Assembly (NCBI GenBank): GCA_018857735.1
Contig: JABMCL010003469.1
Span: 1,626,001 to 1,690,000, forward strand
DNA from: Alviniconcha marisindica
Taxonomy: Eukaryota; Mollusca; Gastropoda; Provannidae
Reading direction: 5' to 3'
Length of the DNA: 64,000 nucleotides
Made by a program: the position numbers and the translations under genes. Below the pieces are notes generated by a model. It did no database searches, was not told where the DNA came from, and saw only the letters and a program-made list of their open reading frames with translations. Positions 1-13,000 of this stretch are shown here, in pieces (position 1 is the stretch's first letter; the number at the start of each line of letters is the position of its first letter).

Positions 1-2038
1 TGAAAAACGTCACTGTTAAAGAAATGAACAGCAGCTGCTGTGAAAAAAAGATGTAAAAAAGAATGGAGATGGTAGTGGAAACAGGAGAAGGGCAAATGTG
101 AGCACAAATTTTCAGTGTGGATATGGAAAGTTGATGCTTCTGGTGCAGCTTTGTATATTGTTTGCAACCGGGTTTTGCAGTATGGGAGTAGCATCATTGT
201 GGATACATAAAGCTGATGCTCCTGGTGCAGCTTTGTGTATTGTTTGCAACCGGGTTCTGCAGTATGGGAGTAGAGGATCAAAAACACCTGTTACTGTTGA
301 GATCCCAGAACACGCAAACTGTATCAGGAGCTGAAGAACATAGGGTACCACCTTCAGAAACAAATAGAATTGCCTGCTTGAAAGCTGTGTTGTGCAGTTT
401 TATGGCAGGAAATACACTTCCATTCTTGTTGATTTGAACTAGAAATTTTATTCAGTCCATAACCCTGTAGGCATCCTAATAATCTTGAGAACCATGATCC
501 AAGTGGAACACATTAATAGCTAGTTCAGACCAGGCTCTGCATAATTTAATTCTCTTTATTCATTATTGTGAGCGTAACTTTGAGCTGCACAAGCGTGACT
601 TGCCTTTATTGGGAGTGTAACTTTGAGCTGAACAAGTGGGTTTGCCTTGCACATAATCTTGAACACCCTATGCATGTGGAACACATTATTAGCTAGTTCA
701 AGCTTGACTCAACAAGTAGTTTAACCTTTGGTTTTGAGAATGAGATGCGCAAGTGGGATTTGGCTGTCTGTTAATGTCAAATTTAGGTAAATGACAGTTT
801 TTGTTTTGTTTTTTTCCACACATTCTCTTAGTATTTCAGTGTGTGTTTGTGAAGGAGGGCAGCAAGAATAAGAATTAGAGTGATAGTTTGGCTTTGTTAA
901 TACGAATAGGGAACAATGGATATAAACAGAACAGAAATGCTGCACAAAATTCAATTAATTTAATGTGCATCCGGAGGGTGGTTTTTGCCTTGTTCGTTAA
1001 TCTTTAATGATTCATCAGCTTCAGGGGGAAATGTTGATGATTCATCAGCTTCAGGGGGCAAGGCCCCCTGCCCCCATCAAGGGGTGTTGCCCCTGGACCC
1101 CACTGGGGGCCTTCTGCAGACCCCCACCTTTCAGGATTGGAACAAATTCTCAGTCCCCCCATGCTATACCAAAGCTAAAACCCCAAAGAGAAAAGACAAA
1201 AGGTTAAAACGAACACACAGTTTAAATTAGTAGTACAGAATGTGTGGAAAATATTGTCATGCTTTGTGTTTGTTTTTTGCACTTTGTGTTTACACATCGA
1301 CTACAGTGTTAGCTGAAAGCAGTGTTTATCCTTATCCTTATGCACAACCTTGTGTGTATGAATTGATGCTCTAATCTAAGCTGGGGCCTGATGCACTTAT
1401 CTTCCAACCTGTGTGTCACCCCTAAGCACAGTCTTGGCAGTATGCATTACATTACTGGTCAGTGCATCAGTTGCAGCATCAGTAGTACTAGACTAGTACA
1501 GTCTTACTGGCTTGGTTTGTGTGTGTGTGTGTGTGAATCGATCATTACTATATCTGTTTGAGTGATGTACAGTTGGAAATTGTTGTGACCCACTGAAATT
1601 GCACAATGACCCTGCTGTTATTTTCTTTATTAAACAAGCATAAAAGTCGTTTTATTTCCTGATTGGTCATAATTGATATATGATTAAATATAGTATTTTT
1701 TTGTTATTATTGTTATGTAATGCCTCATGGTTGGAAGATTGCTCAGGCTGTTTTGTTTTTTTGAATTATAAATTTTGTTGTTGAATTGTGGTTGATTAGA
1801 TGTAAAATCAAGTTATTTTTAATTGAACTGTAGTGACATTGCTGATAAAGTACTGACCGACTGCTCAGGATAGGTACACCTTCTTCATGGTGATGTTGCT
1901 GAACTGGGCAAGAAGCATTTTTTGAATTGCAGAGCTGTCTCCCTTTTTCCATGGGTCTCTCTCTCTCCCCCTCTTGCTTGTTTTAATGTAGCAACCTGGG
2001 CCCATCTGGAGTTTGCTTCTTTTGAGTGATTCATACAT
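1..2038. other. Non-coding stretch with local duplications
   Basis: No gene seen. It contains an 84-bp tandem pair (115-275), a diverged pair near 480-545 and 650-705 sharing 'gtggaacacattatTagctagttca'-like sequence, and a GC-rich segment at 1,005-1,135. That segment has a 23-bp direct repeat and short self-complementary GGGGC/GCCCC runs. Confidence 0.6.
115..275 (+). repeat. 84-bp tandem duplication
   Basis: Two head-to-tail copies beginning tgtggatat/acatg-aaag, each carrying gtgcagctttgtrtattg and caaccgggttytgcagtatg. Copies differ at about ten positions. Short frames across it are repeat artefacts. Confidence 0.85.
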
Positions 2039-3586
2039 CAGGGCTTGACATTAATTTTATTTCCTACCTGCCCTGTAGGGCAAATAGAGGAAAAATCAAC
2101 TTGCCTGGCACTATTTTTTGGTTGCCCGAACTTTTCTCTGTATGCACTAAGTAAGACACCAGAACTAACTAACAACAAAGTTAAACAATTGTCCACAGTT
2201 TTATATCTGTTTTGGAAATTCATTCAATCTACGTGGTAATTTGCTGTTGCAAATGCCCCAAATTACTGCTTTTATTTGGCATTCACTAATTGTCAACTTT
2301 TGGATCACACTAACTGTTTAGAATGTTAATTGCTATTCAGCCTCAGAGACGGAGAGAGCAAAGTTTTCCAATGGCATCTAAAACAACTTGTTAGTGTGTT
2401 CCCACTCTGAATAGGAATCCTGAGTATATCAAAACCAAACAGAATGAAGTGAGAATGTCTTTGAGTTAAAATTGTATTCAGTCATGTTCCATGTAGTTCT
2501 CCTGATTTTGCAGAAACCTTTATTTTAACCTGGTATCAAGTAATGAGTTGCACCTCATGGAGGTATACGGTTATCTCACTACCATACAAAACTGAACTAG
2601 GCTGACTTCAAAATAAAAGAGTTGCCTCCTTAACTGTGGTATGACTCATGAGGTTTCCCCAAAAAAGATTATTCCACCACCAAATTCAGTGCATACTTTG
2701 TTTTACCTATTTTATGACATACACAAAAATAGTAACATGCAAATACTTTTATAAGCAGTCAGATTACTGTGTTATATAAATAAATTTAAAATAATAATAA
2801 AAAAGCAACTTCTTATAATCTTAATCTTTTGTTTCTTTCTATGAGCTTGAATTGATATAATTTTCAGAATCAGAAGATGACAGTGCCTAAAAATGTAGGG
2901 CATAAATGTAGGAGGAAAGCATAGCATTGCTACCAAATTGGTCTCAGCCACACTGAGCGGTGCAGGTCTCTTGTTGGACTGTGCACATGTGGATGTGGGA
3001 AAATTGTAAAGCCAACAACTTCACTCGGAATGACAGTGCAGTTGTACAGATCAGTCTGCCAGTCACCCATAGAAATGTGTAGATCCCCCACACCCTCTGT
3101 GTACAAACAACCCTGGCCGCAAGCACCACATTTGCAGCAAGCACCACATTCAGCAGCCTAGTACAACTTTTCTGGATCTCGCAACAGTCTGGAGCAACAA
3201 ATGTTCTCATTGGCTGATCCACAATAAAGCAGCCAATCACAATGCGTGTTCTTTGTAGTAGTAGTAGTAGTAGTAACTTGGTGTTTTATGCCCAGTCAAC
3301 CACTGCAGTTATGTCAGGGTGAAATGTTCTTTGTAATGGTGATAAAATGCTCAAGGGAGATTACTCCACAGACCTGTGGTATCAGTGTTTACAAGTGTGC
3401 AAAAAACTAAAGCAGTTTGCTGCATTAAAACAAGAGAGAGGTAGAAGGGTGAGGAAAGGGAGAAAGAAATAGACTTGCAATTGGGAGAGAAAAAAATCAC
3501 TTGCCTGTCCGGCAACTTCACCATGAAGATGGGTTGCCTGACAGCCGGGTCTCCCTGCCCCGGGCAGTCCTTAATGTTGAGCCCTG
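2039..3586. mobile_element. DNA-transposon-like element with CAGGGCTTGACATTAA inverted ends
   Basis: The left end reads CAGGGCTTGACATTAA and the right end, on the minus strand, CAGGGCTCAACATTAA. Both are followed by a short ctgccc...gggca(g) palindrome. The pentamer TACAT borders both sides (2,034-2,038 and 3,587-3,591). No transposase frame is visible, so it would be non-autonomous. A (gta)n tail with a cccagtcaaccac segment (3,255-3,295) looks like a SINE remnant inside it. CAG-type ends suggest hAT; a 5-bp flank is not typical of hAT, so the class is open. Confidence 0.5.
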
Positions 3587-4217
3587 TACATGTATATAAT
3601 TGCTGATAATAGCATTGGACATTGGTTGCTGGATCAGAATTTATTTAAGAAATTTGAATTTTTTTCTGTGTTCAGCGTTCATAATGATTATAAATGCATT
3701 TCTAATGTACCGAATCCCTCTATCATACATGTGTGAGTCACAGAGTGCTTGCTATACATGAAACCAGTGATTGTGCTAGGTATTTTAATGTGGCATATGC
3801 AGACTTGTTGAAAAAAAACCCCACTTGTATCCATGGCCCATGGGTCAGTCACTTTTGCATCCATGCAAAATACACAAAGCTGCAGTGATCTGACTGTCCC
3901 GGAAACTCCCCATGTGCTCTGCTGTCACATACACCAGGTCTGTTCAGTCTAATGAACATCAGCCATCAGTCAGTGGTTTTGTCTGGGTCCCGCAGTCTAT
4001 AACTACGTCTACTGGTCTTGGTTACATTATGTCAACTGAAGCCTCTTTCGGACAGCGCTGAACTCAACTTCCAAAGTTTATGTGTGTGTGTGAGTGTGAG
4101 AGAGAGAGTCGGCTCTAGCACTATCACAGTCTCAGTTGTTGGCGTCTTGCATAACAGTGACTTTTTGTTTCTTCATGTTGCTGCTTTTGAAAGAAGAAAA
4201 GAAGAAAAAAATATTGC
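3587..4217. other. Non-coding, no gene seen
   Basis: AT-rich sequence with a short (tg)n/(ga)n tract near 4,081-4,110. It may include decayed upstream parts of the hAT transposase that follows, but no frame can be supported. Confidence 0.5.
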
Positions 4218-4387
4218 AGTTTGCATGATCCTCTCTTGAAAGATGTTGTGGCAGACCCTAGCAAGCAGATGGAGGCAAAAGTTTTTAACACAGAAAACTT
4301 CCTGAGCAGATTCCCTATCCTGGTTCCAAATGGATGTTCTGTTGACAAGGACTTGGAACAGTTCTCTGCATATCAGATGGCAGACAT
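4218..4387 (+). pseudogene. hAT transposase fragment, upstream half
   Basis: An open frame reads SLHDPLLKDVVADPSKQMEA through ...LEQFSAYQMAD and stops where the 2.2-kb insert begins. LDPRLK-like and L..F..YQ patterns are typical of the catalytic C-terminal part of hAT transposases just before the dimerisation domain. The frame continues exactly at 6,624 beyond the insert. No N-terminal domain (BED finger, RW) is visible. Confidence 0.6.
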
Positions 4388-6619
4388 GACTTAGTGCCAA
4401 AAGGTGCGCAAGAAAAGAGGATAGAGGTACTAGAAAATAAAGTTGACAGGATGTGAGTGAGTAATGCATTTTTTTGAATGAACACATGTGAAGTCATCCA
4501 CCAGTGAAGGGAGAAGGCAGTGCTGCTCTTCGTTCCTGAGAAATTTGACTTTCAGTGTGATTTGTGACAAGATGTTGAACATTACACATTACAACAAGCC
4601 CACATCACTGTGCTGCTAATCATGCAGTTAACTGTGAAAACCCAACTGATCTTACAAGATGTGATCCACATGAGTATTACCAAGTCAACTGTTGTTGTTC
4701 TGTGTCACACAGAACAGCATGCTACGCATAGTTTGTTGCAATAGATAATGTTCAACATACAGCCAATCTTGAACATTTTTAAATGAATAAAAAGCAACAC
4801 ATTTTGAAACATAAACAGTTATTCTTTAATAGAACATATGTGACAAGGAAGATTTGATGATTTTTTCCTCAAATTTAAGCTTTCTTGGCATAAACAGCAA
4901 ATGATGTAAGAAATATGTCGAACATTACTATTTCAACAAGATGTACAATGCTGTTTGTTTCTTGATGAAAATAATAAATCAGTAACTTTTTATTACCGTA
5001 AAGTATAAAGACACATAACTATTTCCATGTGAACAGTTTTTGCTGCATTATTTTTGTTGTAGTGGATAACATAATGTTAATGAGACAACATGGTACTTTG
5101 TTTTTCGTAACAAAATAAATAATACTTATTATTTAACAAACAAGTAAGTGTTTTGTAAGAGAAAATGGAGCAAGTAAGAGTGAGTGCAACTTTTGCTGCT
5201 TTTGGATGTCACAGGAAAACACACGCAACCTGTCATCCATGCGTTTCTTGGTCATGTTGACTCGGGTGCCTAGGACAAAAATAGTTAAACAGTTAACTTA
5301 AAAGTGAAAAAATAATAATAATAAATAGAAACAAATCATAATAAATATTACTAAAAAATCACAGCCAAAGAATAATGCTATTAAGATTGGCACCTTACAT
5401 TTTCAGAACTCTGGAAGGCAGACAGACATGGTCACTATAATTATGCCGAACGTTATTATTTCCACAGCTCATGTTGTAATCGTAACTTGACGACTTTAAC
5501 CTGCGTAAATTCGAGTTGTCTACCATATATGACGATTTGTTTGAAGACGTAGTTTGTAAACAAAACGAACTGCGTTAAGTGCAAGCAAAAAATGTAAAGG
5601 TACGATCAGAATATACTGTTTATAACCAATCTGCTGTCGCACATTACGATTTCAGCACGCACCCATGTTGTAAGAAACTTAGTGAAAACAAATTTTCGAA
5701 AGCATCTGGACAAACTTTAGATAGACAGCATCAAAAACTCACTCTGTATGCTAACATTCCAATACTTTTAAAAGATTCGGCATATACCAATATAAATATC
5801 ATCGTATAACTGGAAGATTTGACTAAATCTCTGATGAACGTTTAAATAAAGTTGAACGTTACGGCCTTCAAAAATATTACCACACACCTTTCGCATATCA
5901 GAACGTCTCTTCCATGCGGCCATGTGCTAAAAGCAAATGTCGCCGGATGTGTAACATGGCTGCCCGGAAGTAGTGCAAAAGTGCGACAACTTTATTTTTT
6001 CCCTTTTACTTGTTTAATCTAATACATTGTTGAATGTTATTTATTGCAACAATTTTATGAAGAATAGCAAAATATATTTTAAAAACTACCCAGACATTTG
6101 GCAATAAAATAAAACTGGAGCCTGATACAGTGACGTACCACAGTGACTGGAGTAAAGTTTCGATGAAAGAGAAAGTCCGTTCTTCACTAGATTGTCTGCA
6201 GATGCTGGTCATGAAACATTTCAACACACATAATGTTCGACCGAGGGATATTTTGGAGCCTCTAACTCCAAAAACAAAACTTAGTGATAATTGATTTTAT
6301 ATGCACTGTGTAAAGCGATATCTCCTCTGTGTAAATTGGTACTGAGGTAATGTTTTGATTCGTCATGTACGTGAATGAAAGCATCGAAAGCACTCACCGT
6401 GAGCGTGTCCGTTTTCAGGGGTCGAATTTCGTGGCGCTTTTCACTTCAAAAAATAATATTTCTCCAGCTGCTCCAGATTTGGAGCCTATATTGTTTCCAC
6501 TGTGATACTGACCAATTATGAACGCACACACAAAGCAACAACAAGACAAAGTGTTTAAACAGATTTTATTGACAGTCAAAAATCGGACCCCCCATTTGCG
6601 CACCTTTTGGCACTAAGTC
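4388..6619. mobile_element. 2.2-kb non-autonomous DNA transposon inserted in the hAT gene
   Basis: Perfect 24-bp terminal inverted repeats start GACTTAGTGCCAAAAGG at 4,388 and end in the complement at 6,619. They are flanked by a direct ACAT on both sides (4,384-4,387 and 6,620-6,623). Removing the element and one ACAT joins the two hAT fragments in frame, which proves the borders. No transposase is recognisable inside. Variants of gttgaacattac recur (near 4,572, 4,748, 4,918, 5,450, 5,850, 6,230), perhaps sub-terminal binding sites. The 4-bp duplication would fit Sola, Academ or Ginger; class unknown. Confidence 0.75.
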
Positions 6620-6623
6620 ACAT

Positions 6624-6982
6624 AAGCAACTGTCAGCCTGACCTAGAGGATAGGAAAGCTGTGCACAGCATTGACAAAGTATGGGCAGAGGTGGAGAAGA
6701 AGCATCCACATTTGAAAGACCTGTGTCAGGTGATGCAAGAGATTCTCACCATTCCGCCCTCAAGTGCTGCTTGTGAACGCATCTTCTCAATGGTCAGAAA
6801 ACTGCACAGAGTAGAGGGCCTGCATGCTGCAGGACACTGCTGAGGCCTTGCTTGTGGTCAAGAACAAGCCAGGCAGCTATCTTGATGGTGACAGACTCAC
6901 AGTCACAGAGAGCTGTCTGAAAACAATTTGCATGCAGTCTAGAGTGCTTACTACAAGTCTCTGCAGAAGCGGATGTAGATAA
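6624..6982 (+). pseudogene. hAT transposase fragment with C-terminal dimerisation domain
   Basis: Reads ISNCQPDLEDRKAVHSIDKV, then WAEVEKKHPHLKDL and ILTIPPSSAACERIFSMVRK. The IP.SSA..ER.FS signature is the hAT family C-terminal dimerisation motif. A frameshift near 6,805-6,822 moves the reading to the frame of MLQDTAEALLVVKNKPGSYL, again typical (the 'LL.IK.N' end of the domain), closing at TAA 6,980. With the insert upstream this copy cannot make an active enzyme. Confidence 0.8.
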
Positions 6983-9651
6983 AACTTTGGCTGATTGTAA
7001 TGGTCCCTGGAAATTGCATGCTGTTTTATTTGTTCCCACTTTGTAGCAGAAGGGCCTACATTGCCGTCATTGGTAAATTATGGTTGACTACTGTTCAGGT
7101 TAATGCTCTGATTGATACTAATTTTTGCTGTCAGAGATTCAGACTTCTAATTTTTACTGAAGCTACTCCTCCAAACATTTTGGAGGGTAAACAGGTCTGG
7201 TGGAATATATTAGATCAGACATCCAGTAACAAACTGTTGACAGATGGGAAAATGCTGTTACCTGACTCCTGTGTCCAGTATAGCTTCCCTGTAGGGCAAC
7301 AAATATTCGCTTTTTGAGTTGCCTGTGAAACATGACAGTGGTGTATATTTAACAAGGCACTAGACCTGGGGTTAGAGGATAGGTATTCCTGCAGGTCCTG
7401 TTGAATAATGATGTCACAGTACATATTGATGATTTGCCCTTCTGCCTGTAAGTTTGTTGCATTTTTAATTTGGATGAGTAAGGGTTGATGCACAATATTA
7501 TGTGCTTTTTACTGCTGGGGTTTAGAGGATAGGTGTTTCTGCAAGTCCAGTTGACTTTATGAGGTCACTGTATTGATGATGTGTCCTTTTTCTGCCTGTA
7601 CATTTTTTGAATCTTTGATTTGGATGAGCAACAGGTTGATGCACACAGTATTATGTATTTTGCATCAGTGGCATAAGCAATGCATACAGCATTGGGGTCA
7701 GCTACCCTCCAGTGATTTACACTGATGTAAAACATTATGTATTTTGGTTCAAAAGTGAAGAAATCCACAGAGAAGGTGTTCTGGGATATGCTGAACTGAA
7801 GCAGTGCAGTGTTTGGTGGTGTCAGTCAAAGAGTAAAACTTGATGGTTGTGTGTCAAACATAAAGGAAAGTGCAGTAAAATGGGAAGGTGGAAACGTTAA
7901 ATGAATTTGCTGTTAAAAAGTTTGAATTGATCAGAACATTGCATGCAGCATCCTTTTCAAAGATGAACAGCACAGCAGATGGTGTGTTGGCTAACCTTAT
8001 TCTTGTGTACTGCAGGAATTGGTAAAAAGATGAAGTTAAAATCAAAGCTGCCACCATTTTCTCTCATTCATATTTGGTGTCAGCATGCGTTTAGGTTTTG
8101 GTTTCATAATTTCCATATTCGAGTAAATGCTGCTATAGACTATATGCTGACAGTATGACTAGGCATACTGGGATTGTGTCCTCTGTTGGTTGACAGGAAA
8201 ATACTTCTGATCAGTTTGGCAAGGTATGCAATTTCTGTCACTTTCAGTCTGATACAGAGACTGATTCTTCATCCAGATATGGGTTCAGCATGAGCCTTTT
8301 AGGTTCAGAATAATCAGGATAATTTTTTGGACAAATTTTGCTTGTTATAATTTTTATAAGATACCACAAACTTTACGGCACAGGGGTAAAATCTGAGGAA
8401 AAAAGTATTACCTTGTAGTTGTACTCTAGTTATAAAAAAATGATGGCAGGCGTATGCATTTATTTCATCATCATTCAATTTACATCCTTCATTTACTGGA
8501 CTTACAGTGCATGCATACTGGAGAGGAGTGTGGGCCATGGCTGAGGTGAAAATTTGCATGTAGTGTTGAGAGTTGAGGCAGGGGGTGAAGTGGCAGCCAC
8601 CACTGAGCCATAAATTGTTAAGCCATTTTGCATACAGCAATGAAGCAGTGTGGCTTAAATATGAATGACACCCACAAAATACACTTATTTACACAAGCAA
8701 AAATTTGCAGTGAGCACATGAAAATAGCTTACAGGATTAGCAATAGCATTAAATGAAGCACACCACATTGGCTGTCACTTTTTCTTCAGTCTGAAATTTT
8801 AATTGGTCACAATGTAACATTGTATCTTACACATACACACAAACACAAACACAGACAGGCCTGTCATAAATCCTTGCTCATTCAGGCTTGAGCTGAACTG
8901 GGTCTTTTGTAAGCTTGTCAGACTGCACAACAAAGTATTATAATGTGAGATGTGTTTTATCTTTTGCATTATCCAGGAGGAGAAAGGTTTCATATTTAAC
9001 AGTTTATGCGTTTTGTCATCATGACCTACTGATTTCTAACTTGTCCTATTGATTTCCTTTGTGGGATGAAACACTGCAATTACATGTTTCTACAAGTGTG
9101 TATTCTTGCCCCATTATTGGGGTCACACAGTCACAGGAGAAGGAAAGCAAACAATCAGTTTCATATCTTCTTTTCAGTTCTTTTTTGGCATATTGGGGGG
9201 TGGGCAGAGGGGTTAATGTGTACAGGAAGTAGGTTTTCACTCTGGAGTCATAGTCTTGACCAGTTGGTGATGGTTGCAGGTGGGGATTTGGGTGATGCAG
9301 TGGAGGAATGACTTCTGTCTATAGTTGTTGTTTTTTATTTATGGAGAGGTCACAAGTGTTTTTATAGGACTGCCTGTGTGTGTTTTTGCCAAGTTGCAGG
9401 AATGGTCTGTACCTTTAACTTCAGTTTAGTTGGTATGGGTGAACCCTTGATAACATTGGAAGAAAGTACTGGGTGAAGGCCCCCTCCTGGATTCCAGAGC
9501 TGGTTGGTGTGGGTCTGCAGCATCAGATCACCACTGGGTGTTTGTCAATGTCAGTTTAGTACCCATCTACTTGTGTTCTTCTGTGCGCATAGATAGCTTA
9601 TTCAGTGCTGTTTTCTTTTCTCATGTAGTTTGCTGCTTCATACATTTACAG
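6983..9651. other. Non-coding, no gene seen
   Basis: CpG-poor, T/G-rich sequence. The only structure noted is a tandem pair near 7,365-7,660 of about 148 bp, both copies carrying 'agaggataggtrttyctgca' and 'rtttggatgag' segments. Short frames show no family resemblance. Confidence 0.5.
7365..7660 (+). repeat. Tandem pair, about 148 bp unit
   Basis: The copies share ggggtttagaggataggt, tgcaggtcc/tgcaagtcc, a 'tgatgat(t/g)tg(c/t)cc' block, ttctgcctgtaa/cat and ggttgatgcacacartatta. They are diverged by roughly a fifth, judged by eye. Confidence 0.7.
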
Positions 9652-9792
9652 GAAGAAGATGCTGTACCAGACACTGTCGTGCCAGATAGTGTCATCGTGC
9701 CAGACAGTGTGAACTCAAACACAGGCATCCCAAACACAGTTTTGCAGAACAGTGTTGCACAAGTACTATCTCCTTTCCACTCCCAGTTTCAG
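9652..9792 (+). CDS. Exon-like segment with VPDSV pentapeptide repeats (uncertain)
   Basis: After an acceptor-like catacatttacag, 47 open codons read EEDAVPDTVVPDSVIVPDSV, then NSNTGIPNTVLQNSVAQVLS. The pentamers VPDTV, VPDSV, VPDSV, IPNTV and LQNSV recur. It ends at CAG|GTTTTT, or earlier at CAA|GTACTA (9,763); both keep phase 0. I do not recognise the protein. It could be an exon of an upstream plus-strand gene or just a translated minisatellite. Confidence 0.28.
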
Positions 9793-9839
9793 GTTTTTGC
9801 CTGTTTTGTTTGTATCTATTCTATACCTTGTGTAATGAA

Positions 9840-10095
9840 GATGGGGTCTGTCTGAGTCATCTTGTCTGTGTGTCCATCTGTTTGGAGTTTGTGTCCATCT
9901 GTTTGGAGTTTGTCTGGATGGTTACTGATATTTCCTGAACTGGTGAAACTTTTGCAACCAAATTTTGTATGGTGATGCATAATCATGAGCCAGTCATGGG
10001 GGGGGGGGGGATCAAGGTCAAGCTCAGAATCTTCAAAATGTGGCTGTCCCATAATTTTTAAAACGCTATCCAGGTCTTTTTGACCTAACTTGGCA
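9840..10095 (+). repeat. Diverged copy of the 145-bp intronic repeat family
   Basis: Contains ctgaactggtgaaacttttg, gcaaccaaattttgtatggtg, tgcataatcatgagccagt and tcaaggtcaag in the same order as monomers of the 33.7-35.2 kb array. A G13 tract (9,998-10,010) interrupts it. Confidence 0.6.
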
Positions 10096-13000
10096 GTATT
10101 CTGAGCCAGAGTTTTGTGTGAAACATTTAGATGATATTCAGAGTGAGAGTTTGATTACTTTGAAGCTTCATTGCATGCATTTGTCATCCAGTGTTTTTTT
10201 GAACTGCTGAACTCGCTGCAGCTACACCTGGTACATTTGTATATCATGATCATCATTAGTGGGAGTGTCAATGCAAAAAATGTAGATTGCTGTCATAACC
10301 CATATTTGACAGCACACGCTAACAGATTAAAAACTTTTTTTTATATCTTAGCTGTGGAATGAATTGCATCAGATTTCTTGTTGGATATAAGTACTGGATA
10401 GCATTGTTTTGGAACTGGTGGAGAGCTATAGCTAAAACCTAAGCATTGTTACAATGTTAGTACAAAAATGGATTGAATGGAAATGGGTTGGAGTTCATGT
10501 GTGTAAAAAATAGTTGCATAAGTGTTCCCGCAAGCTGGTGGAGGCAGGGCAAAACCTGCTCCTTGTGTTGTTCATTAAAAAGATCCAACTCTTTTCAAGA
10601 AAGATGGGTTGGAGATTACTCTATAAACAAACAGCAAGATTGAGGTAACTCCCCAGCACACTACATGTGAAAAAAGGATCTGAGTAGTCACCAAGTGACT
10701 TTCATCCTCGCTAATCAGATTTTTTTTTTATTGACCCCTACCCCATGTAATGCTTGATGTAACAGAAATGTGACAGTTCTCTGGCGGTGTGTAGCCCTTT
10801 CATGGAGTGGATCTGGCTGTGATTTATATATGTGTGTGTGTGCAAAGCTTGCACAAGTCCTGATTCCCATTTTCCAGTGAAGTACTACACTGACTGTACT
10901 GTTATGGAGTAAGCAAATTGTGCCTTCAATGGTGAAGATCACACACAAAATGTGCCAGTCAAGGTTAATGAGAATTAAATTTAAGTAGACTGTTCCCAAC
11001 TGATTTAACACAAAAAATCTGTGAAGAAGGAATGTTTACACTGACCTTGGCATTGACTTGAGGGTGGGCCTGCATTCACTTATCAAGGGAAACAAATCAT
11101 GTGGTGTCATGCCTGTGAAATGCAGGTTCTTTCCCCTGTTTCAAAACCATGCTTGCAGCATTTCTCTGTCCTACTCCTTGCTGCATTCAGATTGTGATAC
11201 ATACTTGCTGTTTTTTTATTTTCTTGGATCACTAAATTGATCTCGAGCTGGTGGTGTTAGCCATTGTTTAGATCATATTCAGTTCGGGGTGGGGGGGGGC
11301 ACGGAAACTGACAAGGGGCAGGATGTGAGACTAGTGAATACCATTAAGGCATTATATTTGTGACTTGGGGTGTTAAAAAAAAATAATTAAATGAAAAGAG
11401 TTTTGCATTGTTTCTGTAGGATGCTCAGGTTCAGTGGTAAGTTTACCTGCAATAAAAAATTTACATACTGTAAAACAATGTTTCGTTTAGTTAGTTACCA
11501 GTAGAACTTAACTAGATAGATATGTATTATCAGTAATTTAAAAAAAAATATCTGAATCAGACATACACAGCAGACTTGGTGGACTTAGTCTTGGGCTGAT
11601 TTGATTGGTTAAAAGGGGGATTTTTTCTTTTCATTATTCATTTTGTTCATCCATTATTTTTGATGAAACTGAGAGCAACCAAAGAATTTGTGTGTGTGTG
11701 TGCGAGAGAGAGAGTGGAATTGTTAGATAGCATAAATACACCATTAGAAGAGTTAGAAGTGTGCTAGAGGTTTCATATTATATGGAATTGACAATGCCCA
11801 CCAGTCACAGTACAACATGTGATTGGCTCAGAGCATATAATTATTTCAGACATTTAAAACTAATAAAAGAGTGATTTTCTATATGAAAGCCAACAACTTA
11901 GAGCAGCAGCATAGACAGTTTTAAAGCTGGAAGTTATTTTTTAAAAAAGTAGCTCAGATTTCCCATTAATAAAATAACAACACAGACTTGCCAGGGCATA
12001 TAAAAATGCCTGCTCGATGCTGCTGTTACTGACAGAGGCAACTACTGATGAGAAAATGAACACTTATACAGACTGTTGCCATCCCATGTACCACTCAATA
12101 CCACAAATTATTCAAGGAAATTGCAATCATGCATCAAGACACATCATAGTCAACACAGGCAGCAAAGAGAGAGTGAAATCTTGAATGAGAAAGGGTAATT
12201 GTGTCACTGATTTATGCTGTGGTTGAAGTGAACTTTGACTCTAAAACTAACATGGGTGGGTGTTGTCATGCAGTGTCCAATTGGTTACAAGTTTTCAATG
12301 TCACTTTCATTGCATTGTTGATAAAGCAAGGGGATTTTCCTGTCTAAAAGTTAACATAAGCCAGTGGCTATTTTTGAACTTTTTGATGACTAGTACATGC
12401 GGAAGGAGAGCCAGACTAAGAACTCTTGAGCAAATTGGAATATGGGGCTATCCTCCTTTAACTTTGTTTGCTCTTCATACATGTGAGCCCCCCCAAAAAA
12501 ACAATTACCATTGGTGTTTGCTTTGAAGGAAGAAATTTTGATGCGGATGCGGATGGTTTGGAGGAGAAACTAAATTGTCACAATATAAGTTTATATATAC
12601 ATCCTTATATTTAAAGTAACACTAGCACTGATTAACAGTTTTCTAATTCTGTGGTAGTGATTAAGATTTGAATGAAGAGTTTACACTTAAAAGGAACAGT
12701 CAAGGATAAATAAACCATCACTGTCAAGTGTCATGATGTTAAAAACAAAACAAAAACAAAAAACACTTGATCTGAGCACCCTACTTTGCCATCTAATTAT
12801 TAATACTAAGAATGGCTCTGTTTTCTGGTGCCATGTTATCCATTTTCTCAACCACAAAGTTTTCCTATTACTGGAAAGTAGTGTGAAATAATGGATCATG
12901 CTGTTAAAATTCTGTTATTACTATTACTAGTATGACTAAATACTACATAAAAATTTGATATTTGAAAAAAGCTATAAAAGCAATCAGTAATAATAATATA

